Shown here one piece after another: positions 1-10,500 of a DNA stretch of 64,000 nucleotides. The notes beneath the pieces are model-generated. The model did not search any database and had not been told where the DNA came from. It saw only the letters and a program-made list of their open reading frames with translations. The position numbers and the translations under genes were made by a program. Each line of letters begins with the position of its first letter. Position 1 is the first letter of the stretch. Origin of the DNA: Isoetes taiwanensis (taxonomy: Eukaryota > Streptophyta > Lycopodiopsida > Isoetales > Isoetaceae); the NCBI GenBank assembly GCA_021234155.1, contig JAJEKV010000003.1, forward strand, positions 23,966,874-24,030,873. Reading direction: 5' to 3'.

Positions 1-432
1 ATTTTGCTTAAAATCTTATAGTATTTTGCAAATCTTGTTATACAGTATAGCAAATCTTGTACTTGCATATCCCACAAACGAGGAACTTTACGTACGGTGT
101 AGATTAAGGAATAAGGGATGAATATGCCTATCCAACAGCTCTCGTTGCCCGGAGTCACCCCCGTGTGAATATGCACCCAAACCAAAGGGGGTTTAAGGGG
201 GATTTTAATTTAAAAATGTTGGATGCAATGGTCTAAGTTAATTAATGTAGTTATGTGTTGGTTGTTGTATTAAAAAAAAATTTTGGGCCCTTCGGGCCCT
301 TAGGGAAACAAAGAGATGGCAACATATCTTGTGTAGAACTATAAAACCTCTATTTTTCTTTGCAATGCAATATCCAGGATGACATGATAAGTTTCACTCT
401 ACAATCTTTAGTTGAAAGGGAGGCCAATAAGC
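1..432. other. Non-coding left edge
   Basis: AT-rich sequence with no supportable gene. The only visible structure is a short palindrome at 285-299 (GGGCCC, TTC, GGGCCC) followed by more of the same letters, which could fold into a small GC hairpin. Positions 300-490 adjoin the broken end of the copia element to the right. I could not tell whether they are element 3' sequence or flanking DNA. Confidence 0.5.
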
Positions 433-486
433 TTACATAACGTGATAATTATGAACGTGATAATAAGACTCATGTTCATTGAAAGA

Positions 487-1345
487 AATACACCATATGA
501 CATCCATATGATGCACCTCTAAATCCCTAGCATTTGCCATGGCTAATAGCATTCTGATGCTTGACATCTTAACTATAGGCGAGAAGGTGTCCTCATAATC
601 TACTCCATATTTTTTAGTGAATCCCTGTGCTACTAACCTTGCTTTGTATTTGATGGAATTCTTGTCACTTCCTTGCTTGATTCTGAAGATCCACTTGCAG
701 CCAATGATATTTTTCCCTTTTGGAATATCAACCACATCATAAGTCTCTGTATCCTGGAAGGCATTTAATTCATCCTCCATGGCCTTTTGCCACTGAAGTT
801 TGTCTTCATTATTAAGTGCTTCTTCAACTGTTTTAGGTGCTTCCATATCTAACAAGGCTAGTATTTCCACCAAATTCAGCTCATCATGGTCTTGTCTAAT
901 TCTTTTGTTTTTTCCAGATAAATCTCTACCAAAGAGTTCAGTATTTACCTTTGCCTCTTCTTGCAAAATCTGGGCTTGAGTTCTCCTGGTCCTTTTTGGA
1001 AGTTCTCCTTCTTCAGCCCTGTTGTGGTCTGCCTCCTTTTCTTCTTCAGCTAACATATTGTCAGAGTTATTAGCTGATTCCTGAATTCTTTCAACCTGCA
1101 CATTAACAGCATTAGTGTTGACATCATCATGATCATCATCACTCAGGTACTCATTTTCTGTAATTTTCAATTCCTGCACCAACTCCTTTGCTTTCTCAAG
1201 ATTATGTTCAGGTCTGATATTCTTGTAGCACTGTTGTTCATCAAAAGTGACATCCCTGCTTATTATGATCTTCCTTTTCTTTGGATCATACATTCTATAG
1301 GCACCCATAGATTTTAAATTTTTCATAGCATGGCTTGGTACCAGA
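487..1345 (-). pseudogene. Copia-1 integrase tail and partial reverse transcriptase
   Basis: This piece continues the polyprotein in a shifted frame. It starts with the post-integrase motif GAYRMYDPKKRKIIISRDV, passes through an acidic linker, and enters the RVT_2 domain with WQKAMEDELNAF, GCKWIFRIK, ARLVAQGFTKKYGVDYEDTF and SPIVKMSSIRMLLA. It ends at HHMDV, the start of the first catalytic aspartate block. The YVDD block and RNase H are absent. The final residues before 433 do not resemble copia and are junction sequence. This copy can make no functional reverse transcriptase. Confidence 0.85.
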
Positions 1346-3433
1346 CCATAACAGTTCGGGTATAGAGCCATTAATACTTGTTGATGGCAATTTATTTTGT
1401 ATTTCCACAGCAGTGTTTGCTGCTTCTTCCCACAGAAAATTTGGTAGTCCTGCATGCTTAATCATGGCTCTGACAGCATTTAGAATAGTCCTGTTCTTCC
1501 TCTCTGCAACTCCATTTTGCTGAGGTGAATGACTACAAGTCAACTGTCTTTGAATTCCCTTTTCTTTGCAATACCTTTTAAACTCTGTAGATAAATATTC
1601 TCCTCCTCTGTCTGAGCATAATTTTTTAATTTTCCTCCCTGTTTCAAGTTCTACCTCAGCTAAAAAAGCTTTAAATGCCTCAAAGGCTTCATCCTTAGTT
1701 CTTAGACATGTAATTTTAGCCTTCCTACTATAATCATCTATGAAGGTCATAAAGTATTTTTTTCCTCCAATACTTCTTACATTCAAAGGGCCACATAAAT
1801 CTGTGTGCACAATGTCCAAGACTCCTTTGGCTCTTTTGTGAGATTTTTTGAATGGTAATCTGGTATGCTTGCCAAGCATGCAGCCATAGCAAACATTCTT
1901 TCCAGTGGTTGTCTCACTAGATTTAATTAATCCTTCTTTGATCAAGAGTTCCACATTTTTGTTACTTGTATGACATAATCTTTCATGCCAAGTATTGATG
2001 TCTGGAGCAATGATAGCATTTATAGCTGGCAAACAATTATTGTCTAAGCCAAAAAGATTTCCCACTCTTCTGCCAAAAAACTTTATTTCATTATTCAGAA
2101 GGATAGTACATTGTAATCTGTTGAATACAACAGCATATCCCATATCCACCAATTGACTAACAGAAATTAAATTTCTGACTAATGATGGCACACATAGCAC
2201 ATCCTTTAACACAACTACATTCCCTTGTAGGTCAAACAACTCTAAAACACCAGCACACTGAACCTTTTGGATCTTCCCATTTCCAAGCTTAACATAACCT
2301 GTTCTGCTTTGACTTTCTTCTTTAAGTATTTTGCTTGAGCTTGTCACTGTCTTTTCTGCTCCACTATCTAGGATTAACATGTCATTCTCAATGTCAGCTT
2401 GTTTACTTTCAGAAATAGCAGAAATTGTATTGTTACTTACCTCAACTTCCTCGTCTTCCTCACTTATGCCTTCCTCACTTTCTTGAGTCAGATTTACAGC
2501 AGCATTAGTTTTGGATTTCCCCTTGTAAGGACTACTGGTTCTGCTGGTTTTTCCTCTCCTTGTCTTGCCACTAGAGCATCTGTTTGCAAAGTGGCCTCTT
2601 CCACCACAGTTATAGCATTCTACTTCCCTCAACTTAGGACAATCAGATTTCAAGTGACCTATTGCCTTGCAATGATAGCATGGTCCAATCTGCTTTTTTT
2701 CTTTTACATCCCTTGTGTTTTTGCCTTTAAACTTACCCCTCCCAGTGTACAAAACTTCAACATTTTCCTCAAAGTCTTCAAATAAGACCTTGGTCTGTTC
2801 AAATTCAGTCCTTATCATTTCTTCTGCAGTCTCCCTGTTTTTTGCCACATTCCTAATTAGAGTAGCCAGCTGCTTATTCCCTTCTACTGCTCTTGCCACA
2901 TGCAAAAGCTTTTGCTGCTCAGTCATAACTACTCCAGCTCCTTCAAGATCTGCAATTATGTTATCAAACCTTGAAAAAAACTTTGTGAGATCATCCTCTT
3001 CTTTGAGCCTTAATTTTCTAAGCTCTTTATCTAGAATGTCAATTTGAGATGACGATTTTTCTTCATAATGTTGAAGTAAATACCTCCATATTTCACTTGG
3101 TGACTTGCCTCTGATTTTTAGCAGAATGGATGCCCCAACTTTACTTGTGAGAATAGCATATGCCTCCTTAATCTTTGCTGAACTTACAGTCACTCTTTCT
3201 GCTGCCACTCTTTCTTCAGAAGAGCTGCTTTCTCTTCTATCTCCAGCTACACTGGACGAGGTGCTGCTCCTGCCTGCCACAATGCTAGTTGAACCATTAG
3301 ATTCTGAAACTAACTCCCACAAATTTTCATTCTCTAGAACATTTTTAATTTGTTCCTTCCAGATTTGGAATCCAGGACCTCCTTCATAGACTTTAATGCC
3401 ATTGAGTAATGAAGCTCCAAACCTGCTAGACAT
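1295..3433 (-). pseudogene. Copia-1 gag-protease-integrase polyprotein
   Basis: This is the 712-residue N-terminal part of a copia polyprotein. The gag region (residues 1-230) begins MSSRFGASLLNGIKVYEG and is of the UBN2/gag-polypeptide type. Two CCHC zinc knuckles follow at about residues 253-290 (CYHCKAIGHLKSDC and CYNCGGRGHFANRC). The protease active site is LDSGAEKTV near 355. The GAG-pre-integrase zinc motif has WHERLCH and CYGCMLGKH near 483-520. The integrase core shows HTDLCGP, SDRGGEY and the downstream glutamate in SPQQNGVAERKNRT, so the DDE triad looks complete. The ATG lies 9 bases downstream of the primer-binding site, which supports this start. The frame breaks after IYGCL at about 1300-1340 and continues in another frame with about 25 residues of the usual linker lost. 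Confidence 0.88.
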
Positions 3434-3442
3434 AGTAACCTG

Positions 3443-3455
3443 GCTCTGATACCAC
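3443..3455 (-). other. Primer-binding site for initiator Met tRNA
   Basis: On the minus strand this reads TGGTATCAGAGCC. It is the classical plant copia primer-binding site, complementary to the 3' end of initiator methionine tRNA. It lies immediately upstream of the gag ATG and one base from the presumed LTR end, and so fixes both the orientation and the 5' LTR boundary. Confidence 0.88.
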
Positions 3456-3456
3456 T

Positions 3457-3971
3457 GTTATTGAATTAAGCAAATGTCTAGCAAATAGATTATTCAATGA
3501 TTACAACTTAGCCACACTTACAAAATACAATAGACCTTTTCAATAGTCTTAATGCAAATAACCATTGAATTAATCTACTGTAGCAATGGAATGAAACACT
3601 GTAGCTTATAATTTCCACGACAACTTAGACAAGCAATGCCGACAGCCCAGGCATTCATCAATAGATGAATCCAATTAAAATCACTTGCACCCCAGCCGAT
3701 TTGATCTTCTCTGCTTCTTATACAGTGTTAGGCGGCACCGATTCACCAAGAATCAGTCCCGACGGTCATGGACTTGCTATACAAGTCCTATTCATATTTG
3801 CCTCTCTTTTTCCTTTGAAAATATAACTTCAATGAACCTTTAACCATTTAAAGTCAATGGTCTCGATGGGTTCAAACGACCCTTGTATGCATAGTCACTT
3901 CATCTAGTAAATAGGTTGCTCCATAGCCTACCATGGCTAAATACACCTTAGGTATCTGTGAACTTTCAACA
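3457..3971 (-). repeat. Probable 5' LTR of copia-1
   Basis: On the minus strand the LTR would end in TTCAATAACA, one base before the primer-binding site. The nearest convincing upstream start is TGTTGAA at 3971, giving about 515 bp with TG...CA ends. The right boundary is uncertain because no second LTR is present in the window for comparison. Confidence 0.5.
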
Positions 3972-4066
3972 TGCAACCATCACTGTGCACTTCTCAAATG
4001 CAGTTCTAGTTATCACATGGATCAACTGGATCAACTTATTATAATATGAACAACTCCTTCAAGTTT

Positions 4067-4560
4067 AGCATCAAATCTCTCTGACATTGTGAAAATGAGG
4101 CTAATTTTGTGTATCAACCAGATGAGGATTTATCTCAAACTAGTTTTGTGGTTGGTTTTCATCGTTACTTCATTGAGAAAAAAGAGCTCAACTACCGCTC
4201 GTTCTGAATGAAGTAAAATTATATTCTTGGGGCTAGGAGGAACTTCACTTTTGCAGATTTGAAGCACGACTCCTTTGTCCGGAACACTGTCTTTTCAAGC
4301 AATCTCTTGTATCGATTTGTGCAGAAAGTTGAGCAATAGAAGCGAATAAATTATTCAATTCTTATGCTAGAGAAAATCCCTATAACACATGGGTTATTCT
4401 ATGAGGATCCCATAAATTCTTGCACTGAACTTTATTGTTGAGTGTTGTCTTTGAACTTTCTCATGTTCTCATGTTTCTTATGTCATATGGTGATGTTACT
4501 GTATGTCTGGTACAAATTTTGAGCAGACTCGTGTTGAGCAAATTGCACAACTGGAGATGG
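4067..4560 (+). repeat. Repeat R, partial copy C
   Basis: This block is nearly identical to parts of the R copies at 18.2-19.4, 22.7-23.2 and 36.2-36.7 kb. It begins at AGCATCAAATCTCTCTGAC and ends at GCACAACTGGAGATGG. It contains the start of the SF1-like exon (reading RVEQIAQLEM) but stops there. The next 35 bases (4566-4602) also occur at 33616-33650, so the block has a chimeric right edge directly against the copia-2 LTR. Confidence 0.8.
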
Positions 4561-4602
4561 GTTTCACCTATTCACCATATGATCTGTGAGGGTCAAGTTG
4601 AT

Positions 4603-5031
4603 GCAATTCACTCACAGATTCCAGTTAAAAAAACTGGAGCAACAAATAGAAAGCAGACAGTTTATAAGCTTAGCATACTCTGAACGGTAGCAACAAAGAT
4701 TCTCATGTACTGCTCTAGCAACCACTTCAAACAATCTACTGCACAGCCGATTCAGAGCTTCGCTTCACATAAAGTCGACATGGAGAATTAGAGCTCAGCT
4801 ATTTCCACAGACAACCACGATTTCTGCACTGCAGGTCGGCTTCTGCTGCTGCATCTCTGCTTTTCGCCCCTGATGACTATTTCTTGAACGTCCCCTTTTA
4901 TTGCTGTATCTCCACCGACCTTATTTTTAAATACACGTGCCTCCATTTCATAGCAATTCAATATTTCATACTTGTTCAACTCCATATACCATATAAACGA
5001 TTATAAACCCATATGGCATGATACATCTACA
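4603..5031 (-). repeat. 3' LTR-like region of copia-2 copy A with polypurine tract
   Basis: The polyprotein stop overlaps AAGGGGAAG|TGTAGATGTATC. This fits a polypurine tract abutting an LTR that starts TGTAGATG. The region extends to about 4603, where similarity with the second copy (29396) also ends. Copy B lacks about 95 bp corresponding to 4676-4770. A 5' LTR to confirm the boundaries is not present, so the lower edge is approximate. Confidence 0.55.
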
Positions 5032-5620
5032 CTTCCCCTTCATGCCATATTTCTTCCTTCGATATGCCAAGTATCTGTGTAAACAACTTCAGCTTCCGTT
5101 CTGTCATCGCTTTTGTAAATAAGTCCGCTGCTTGATATGATGTTTCTACATATTGCATTATTAATTCATTCTTTGCAATAAGATCTCTTATGAAATGAAC
5201 ACGTAATTCAATATGTTTGGTGCTTTCGTGGTGCACCGGATTCTTTGCTATAACAATACAGCTTAGGCTATCTGTCAAAGGTATTGTAGGATTGGACTGA
5301 GATATACCTATCTCGTTTAATAGTCTTCTCACCCATACAATTTCTTTAGCTGCTAGCGAAGAGGCTGAGAATTTAGCTTCAGCAGAAGACATAGCAACAG
5401 ATGATTGTTTTTTACTCCTCCATGATATTAGACCTCCTGCAAGCATTAAAGCATAGCCGGAAGTGGATCTTCTAGCATCTAGATCACCTGCCCAATCTGC
5501 ATCAGAATATGCAAACAAAACCAAGTTGTCAGAGTTAAAAGTGATTCCATGGTTTTTCGTGCCTTTTAAGTATCTTAAGATTCGTTTCCAAGGCTGCAAC
5601 CCAATGTCCTCTGCCTAGAT
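5027..5620 (-). pseudogene. Copia-2 copy A RNase H and pol C-terminus
   Basis: This is the C-terminal end of a copia polyprotein. LRYLKGTKNHGI leads into the RNase H domain, with YSDADWAGDLDARRSTSGY carrying the first catalytic aspartate. SSAEAKFSA carries the glutamate (family consensus SSAEAEY, here K-F, a probable substitution). TDSLSCIVIAKNPVHHESTKHI carries the third aspartate. The end, QAADLFTKAM and GISKEEIWHEGEV, is a normal copia terminus, and it precedes the polypurine tract. Upstream the frame is broken near 5640, in the stretch that should read RPDIAFAV...LSRY, by a lesion shared with the copy at 29.7-30.7 kb. Confidence 0.88.
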
Positions 5621-5639
5621 TGTTGTTATATCTGCTTAA

Positions 5640-6690
5640 CAAAATACCGCAAAGGCAATATCTGGACGTGTACTGTTTGCCACATAAAGCAGACAACCTA
5701 TGAGCTGCTGTATGGAATATTTTCCATTTCCTTCTTTTCTTCATCTGAAGATGGACATAAATCTGCTGATATTTTATAACCTGCCACAAGCGGTGTATTC
5801 ACTGGTTTTGAATTTTCTAATCCAAACCTCATCATATTTTCAATATTTCGAGTCTGACAAAGTCTGAGCATTCTGTTTTCCTTATCTCTACTCATTTCAA
5901 TTCCCAAGAACTGTTTTAATTCTCCAAGATCTGTCATTTTAAATCTTTTCTGAAGAATTTGCTTTCATTTATCTAGGCATCTCATGCAATTCGATACCAT
6001 TATGCAGTCATCTACGTACAAAGCAATAATGCAAAATTTATCCCTATCTTTGAACATGTACAAATTTCCATCATTGTTGAGTTTCTCAAATCCTTGCTCC
6101 CTCAGATATTTATCTATGCACTTATACCACTCCCTAGGTGCTTGTCTTAAACCATAAACTGCACGTTTTAATTTCTAAACCATGTTACTTCCTTCCCCAA
6201 AGCCTGGAGCTTGCTTCATATATATCTCTTCCTGCAAATTTGCATTTAGAAATGCAGTTTTCACATCCATATGATGTATGTCAAGTTTGAGTGCATTTGC
6301 TAGAGCTAACACAAGTCTAATACTTGTTAATTTGACAATTGGGGAGTATGTCTCTTCATAATCAATTCCTTTCTTTTGTGAAAAACCCTGGGCAACCAGT
6401 CTAGCTTTATACCTTTTGGTCCCATCAGAATTTGTTTTAATTTTTTAAATCCACTTATTTCCAATCAAATTCTTATCCGTTGGAGATTCTGCTAGCTTAT
6501 ATGTACCTGTTTCTTTAAAGGAATCCATCTCTTCTTGCATTGCCTTTAGCCATTCCGACGCTTTTTCTGAGTTCACAGCTTCTTCAAATGATTTCGAAGT
6601 ATCGGGTTCAAACACAGCCATCAATGATGGAAACCTAACTGGAGGTTTCCCAATTCTTCTACTTTTTCCTGTGCCATATCTGCCATACAC
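5640..6690 (-). pseudogene. Copia-2 copy A reverse transcriptase, multiply broken
   Basis: The RVT_2 domain is spread over several frames. SEWLKAMQEEMDSFKETGTY and GNKWI lie at 6445-6560. ARLVAQGFSQKKGIDYEET, HHMDVKTAFLN and LKRAVYGLRQAPREWY lie at about 6120-6410. ALYVDDCIMVSN, the YVDD catalytic motif, is at about 6000-6030. MTDLGELKQFLGIEMSRD leads to NTPLVAGYKI at 5790-5937. An in-frame stop (about 6176, before KLKRAV), another at about 6445, and frameshifts near 5700 and 5640 inactivate it. The duplicate at 30.3-31.1 kb has the same stop before KLKRAV. Confidence 0.85.
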
Positions 6691-6754
6691 TTCAAGGTCA
6701 TAGTCTATACCTGTATCTTTAAGCTTTTATGTCTCTGTCTTCCTTTTTCGTTGC

Positions 6755-7985
6755 CTAGTCTCTGTGACCGGCACTATCCTCATTATCTGTCACATTGTCT
6801 TCATTCTCTTCATCAGAACCAAAGTTAGCAGTAATATCTAAATTGCCATCATGCACAATGTGTTTTTCTACTTTCTCATGCCATACTGGAATTTCATGCC
6901 TATCTTTGTAAAATTTGCTTTCATCGAACACAACATCCCTACTCGTTATTATTTTCTTTGTTTTGGGTATGAAGACTCTATAACCCTTTGATTCTTCATC
7001 ATAGCCGACTAGAAAACCTATTTCTGCTCTATCATCTAGTTTAAGTCTCATTTCTTCTGGAATATGAACATATGTCAAACACCCAGATGCTTTGAAATAA
7101 TCATATGCGCGAGTCATTTTAGTATATATCCATATTTCTTCAGCGATATTTCCATTCAAGCTACTTGATGGCAACCTATTTTGTATAAAAAACACAGCTT
7201 TGACTGCTTCTTCCCAGAGGTAATTTGGTAAGCCTGCAAACTTTATCATTGATCTTACAGCATCTAAAACTGTTCTATTTTTCCTTTCTGCAACACCATT
7301 TTGTTGCGGAGTATATCTACATGTGAGTTGCCTTTTTATTCCATGCTCAAGACAAAACGATCTAAAACTTCTTGAAAGATATTTCCCGCCTCTATCTGTT
7401 CTAATACATTTAAGTTTACGTCCCGTCTGTCTTTCCATTTCACGTACGTACAACTTAAATGCATCTGGAGCTTTATCTTTTGTAGATAACAAATAGCACT
7501 TTCCCATTCTACTAAAATCGTCAATAAAAGATATATAATACCTTTTACCTGTTTTTCCTTGCACATTCAATAGACCACAAAGATCTGAATGTACTAGGTC
7601 GAGGGGACCCTTGGCCCTTTTCTTTGATCTGCTAAATGACAATTTAGTCAATTTTCCTAACATGCAGCCTGGACAAATGAATTTCCCATCTATATCATCT
7701 TCCCCATTAATAAATCCATCTCATCATGTATTTAATGTTATTCATATGCGTATGAGCCAGCCTATGGTGCCAAGTTGATGATTTAGTCACTGACAACACA
7801 TTTATACTTTTGAAGACTTTATTTGAAAACTGAAATAGATTGCCTACACGTTTTGCAAAGAATTTTAGTTCCCCTTCAAGCAAAACCTTACAGCCTTTTT
7901 TGTGAAATCTAATCTCATATCCTAAATCCACCAATTGACTTACAGATATAAGATTTTTATGCAAACCCGGAACACAAAAAATGTT
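6755..7985 (-). pseudogene. Copia-2 copy A integrase region
   Basis: This is a 302-residue open stretch plus an upstream piece in another frame. HKNLISVSQLVDLGYEIRFH and WHHRLAHTHMNNIKYM (gag-pre-integrase histidines) lie at 7707-7985. The integrase core follows: HSDLCGLLNV, IDDFSRMGKCYLL, RTDRGGKYLS and YTPQQNGVAERKNRTVLDAV, giving D, D and E. The post-core motif GYRVFIPKTKKIITSRDVVF is present. Two frames meet near 7700, between MRWIY and MLGKLTKL, where the CxxC zinc pair should sit (CPGCMLGK can be read across the break). The element starts inside this gene, so gag and protease are missing. Confidence 0.85.
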
Positions 7986-8140
7986 GAGACTTTTATAATA
8001 ACTCTTATGTTGTGCATAATGACAAATTTCTTATTTGTCCCTAAGCTTAGCTGTCAATATGTTAACCACTACTACATTTTATGATGATAAGGATGTGCTG
8101 CAAACCTTTGTCTATCGAAAAGAGTAACCCCCAATTGGCA
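7986..8140. repeat. Fragment of the dispersed tail repeat T
   Basis: The sequence around 8011-8130 (starting GTGCATAATGACAAATTTC, then CTAAGCTTAGCTGTCAATATG) is a diverged copy of 28480-28625. The same module is present inverted at 55200-55260. It abuts the broken 5' end of copia-2 and contains no coding potential. Confidence 0.65.
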
Positions 8141-9911
8141 CCAACGAGTAAAGTCTCCCTGTGCTCCAAGACTCCATAATAGCAGCAAAGAGTATTCTAA
8201 ACTATCAGCAGGTATAGAGACTGCATTTTTACATGCTAGTTCTTATCAATTCAAGGTTGAAGTCCTCAATGAAACGTGGCATAAGCTGTGAATCATACTA
8301 GTAGAATGCGACACCATGCAAGACTTGTTTAGAAATGGGAACATGCAAGACCATTAATTATATAGTGATAAAATATAAATACAACTTATATTCGTCTTTG
8401 TACTTGGGAATGCATTTGAGATGAATGCACACAACCCAAAACCAACTTACAACACATACCAAAAAAAACTCATATTCACTTCGATTCAAGAACAATTTTA
8501 TTTCTATGTATAATCGACCCCAACAAAAGCGCACCACAGTAACATTCAGAAGTGTTTGTGATGGCACTGTGGATTGGATTGCTAATAAGAAAAACCATGT
8601 GATTTTAGTTTTGCAGCGACTTGCATATGTTTGATGATTTGAAGATCTCCTGAAAACTTGCCTTTGGTTTGGATGTAACAACAATTTTTTTCTATTATTG
8701 CAAGTTCCAAACCAACAATTAGAGAATTGTATACATAACATACATGCATACGATATTGGAATACAGAACATATGCATTATCAAGTTACCATATCTAATTG
8801 TTCCTGAAATACGTAGTTCTACAGAAATAATGCAGAAAATCCAAATATCGTAACTACAAGTTTTCTGGTTTCGAATTACCATCTTCAGGAACATCTCAAT
8901 GGCAATAGATGTTTATGTACAATGTCCATTTTTGCCATTGCTTTTTTGCTTAGTCCACAGACCTCCTAAATCATGTATGCTTACATATCTTGCAGCCTTC
9001 ATTTCTATGTTCTGCTACATCTGCTTGACAGCCCAAATGAGCATTTTATCGATGCATTTGCTTGTCTTAACCCACTTGCCAGCCCAACCACTTTGGACAT
9101 ACAATGCCATCACCATAGACCATGAAAATATATTTCTCGCTCTGCCTCTTTAAGTAGCACTACAGAAAGAGAAATTTATGACTGGAAAAGAAAGCTTGGT
9201 TTAGCCTGCAAGTTAACTATTTGGAAAGGATATCCTGCAGGCATACATTCCTTGATAGCAAAATTTTTTGTGTTGCTATTCCCTTTTGTTACTGAATCCA
9301 GCTTTGCATGTGAGCATGTGCCACCATTGGTTGGAAATGATTTAGATGGTCTGAAGTTTTGTTGATACTGGCTATACACTGCCATCAGGGCAGACTATCT
9401 TGAGGAAGGGATAATAGTTCTTCGTGCAACGAATTTTGATATTTATAGCCCTTTAGCATCAGATCCACTGTTGGGCTGCATACATGCACAAAACTGCACT
9501 TTCATAAATTGCTTTGTCTTCTTGCACATTCTCCCATTGCATTTGTTTGATAAGTTCAAAGTGCATTCTTGCCACTCCCACATTGAGTGTATCCTGCAAC
9601 CATTACACTCCAAGATACGACATTTGTCTTGATCATTCAATGAAAGACACTAAAAGCATCATCTACACATAGAAGTCCAAAAGCATATTGCCTACATGGA
9701 TATCCTAACTACATACCTTTTGACAAAGCATTGCATGGATCAATATCTGCTCCATAGCGAGCATATCACAGCATGCACACAGGACACTAAGAACCATCAA
9801 CTCATTTGGTTCCATGTGCCTGTTGCATCTGCCAGAAAATCCTAACTACACCTTCACTATTACAAGAATGGCACCCAGCAATGATGACCGTCCATGAAAT
9901 AAAAATTACCT
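8141..9911. other. No supportable gene; one unassigned open frame
   Basis: AT-rich DNA. A 69-codon minus-strand frame at 9176-9385 begins MAVYSQYQQNFRPSKSF and has a plausible composition, but I recognise no family and see no clear splice context. Other open frames here are short and overlap on both strands. Nothing else is supportable. Confidence 0.4.
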
Positions 9912-10500
9912 TGGGATGGATAATCGATCAAACACTATGCAAGCATCCACGACGGCTCCCAGACTTGGCATAAATGTCAACAAGGGAGTCCCCTAAAATA
10001 GATTCTAATGCACAAAAAGCTTTCAAATCATGAATCCATTTTGAAATTGAAATAGACAGACAAACACTCAACTACTCAAGGCGGCAAGAAAGGTAACTCT
10101 GTTTGGTTTTACATTCTCACGTTGCATATGTTCCAAACCCTCAAAAACTTCCTTTGCTTTGCCATATTCAGCATATCCAGAAATAATTGTGCTCCATGAT
10201 ACACCATTCTGCAATGATATCCTGCTAAATAGATGGCAAGCAACATTTATACTCTCACACATTTAGCACACATGTCAAGGACAAAACATTGCTGAAAGGG
10301 GACATATGATTAAATCCTTTCCAGAGCATCTGAGTGTAGATGTTTCCCCTCTTTCAAAGCTGGAAGTACCGTGGATGCACTGACAACAGTAACAAATAGC
10401 ACCATATCTGGTCTTAACACTCTTGCTTCATTAGTTCATACAGCAACAAAGGCCCTCTTCCATCACCGTGTTGAGCATACCATGTGATTGTTGTTGTCCA
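9912..10500 (-). pseudogene. PPR (pentatricopeptide repeat) protein relic
   Basis: PPR proteins are plant RNA-binding proteins, mostly acting in mitochondria and chloroplasts. From high to low coordinates I read TTITWYAQHGDGRGPLLLYE (10420-10500). After a one-base shift comes VRPDMVLFVTVVSA with LKEGKHLHSDA. Next is NGVSWSTIISGYAEYGKAKE with QRENVKPNRVTFLAALSS (10068-10262). Last are GDSLVDIYAKSGS (9956-9993) and DACIVFDR (9925-9947). These fit the PLS-type repeats VSWTTMISGYAQ.G, VKPD.VTF..VLSA and G..LVDMYAKCG...DA..VFD. At least two frameshifts and a stop after KQEC break it. The piece ends at a GT-like donor (CCCAAG then GTAATT). No E or DYW domain is visible. Confidence 0.8.

Larger units (their letters stand above)
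487..3971 (-). mobile_element. Ty1/copia LTR retrotransposon, 3'-truncated (copia-1)
   Basis: The minus-strand order is probable LTR, primer-binding site, gag, protease, integrase, then the first part of reverse transcriptase. This is the Pseudoviridae/copia order, with integrase before reverse transcriptase. The element stops inside reverse transcriptase just after the motif HHMDV at about 490. The rest of RT, RNase H, the polypurine tract and the 3' LTR are missing, so the copy cannot transpose by itself. The second copia element (4603-7985) has the same orientation but a different polyprotein sequence, so the two are separate subfamilies and not one split element. Confidence 0.9.
4603..7985 (-). 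mobile_element. Ty1/copia element, 5'-truncated (copia-2, copy A)
   Basis: On the minus strand this is the tail of the gag-pre-integrase region, then integrase, RT, RNase H and a 3' LTR-like region. It begins abruptly at 7985 within the motif FCVPGLHKNLISVSQLVDLG, so gag, zinc knuckles and protease are missing. Several frameshifts and stops interrupt the polyprotein. The 3' half (4603-6480) is almost identical to 29396-31098, including shared lesions. The element therefore exists as a duplicated relic in this window. Confidence 0.9.

Noticed and set aside
3720-3780. Possible tRNA-like stretch near GGCGGCACCGATTC
   Set aside because: No cloverleaf or complete A and B boxes could be made; it lies inside the probable LTR.
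4435-4683. 82-codon ORF spanning R copy C and the copia LTR
   Set aside because: It crosses the junction of three unrelated sequences and is not a conserved frame in the other R copies.
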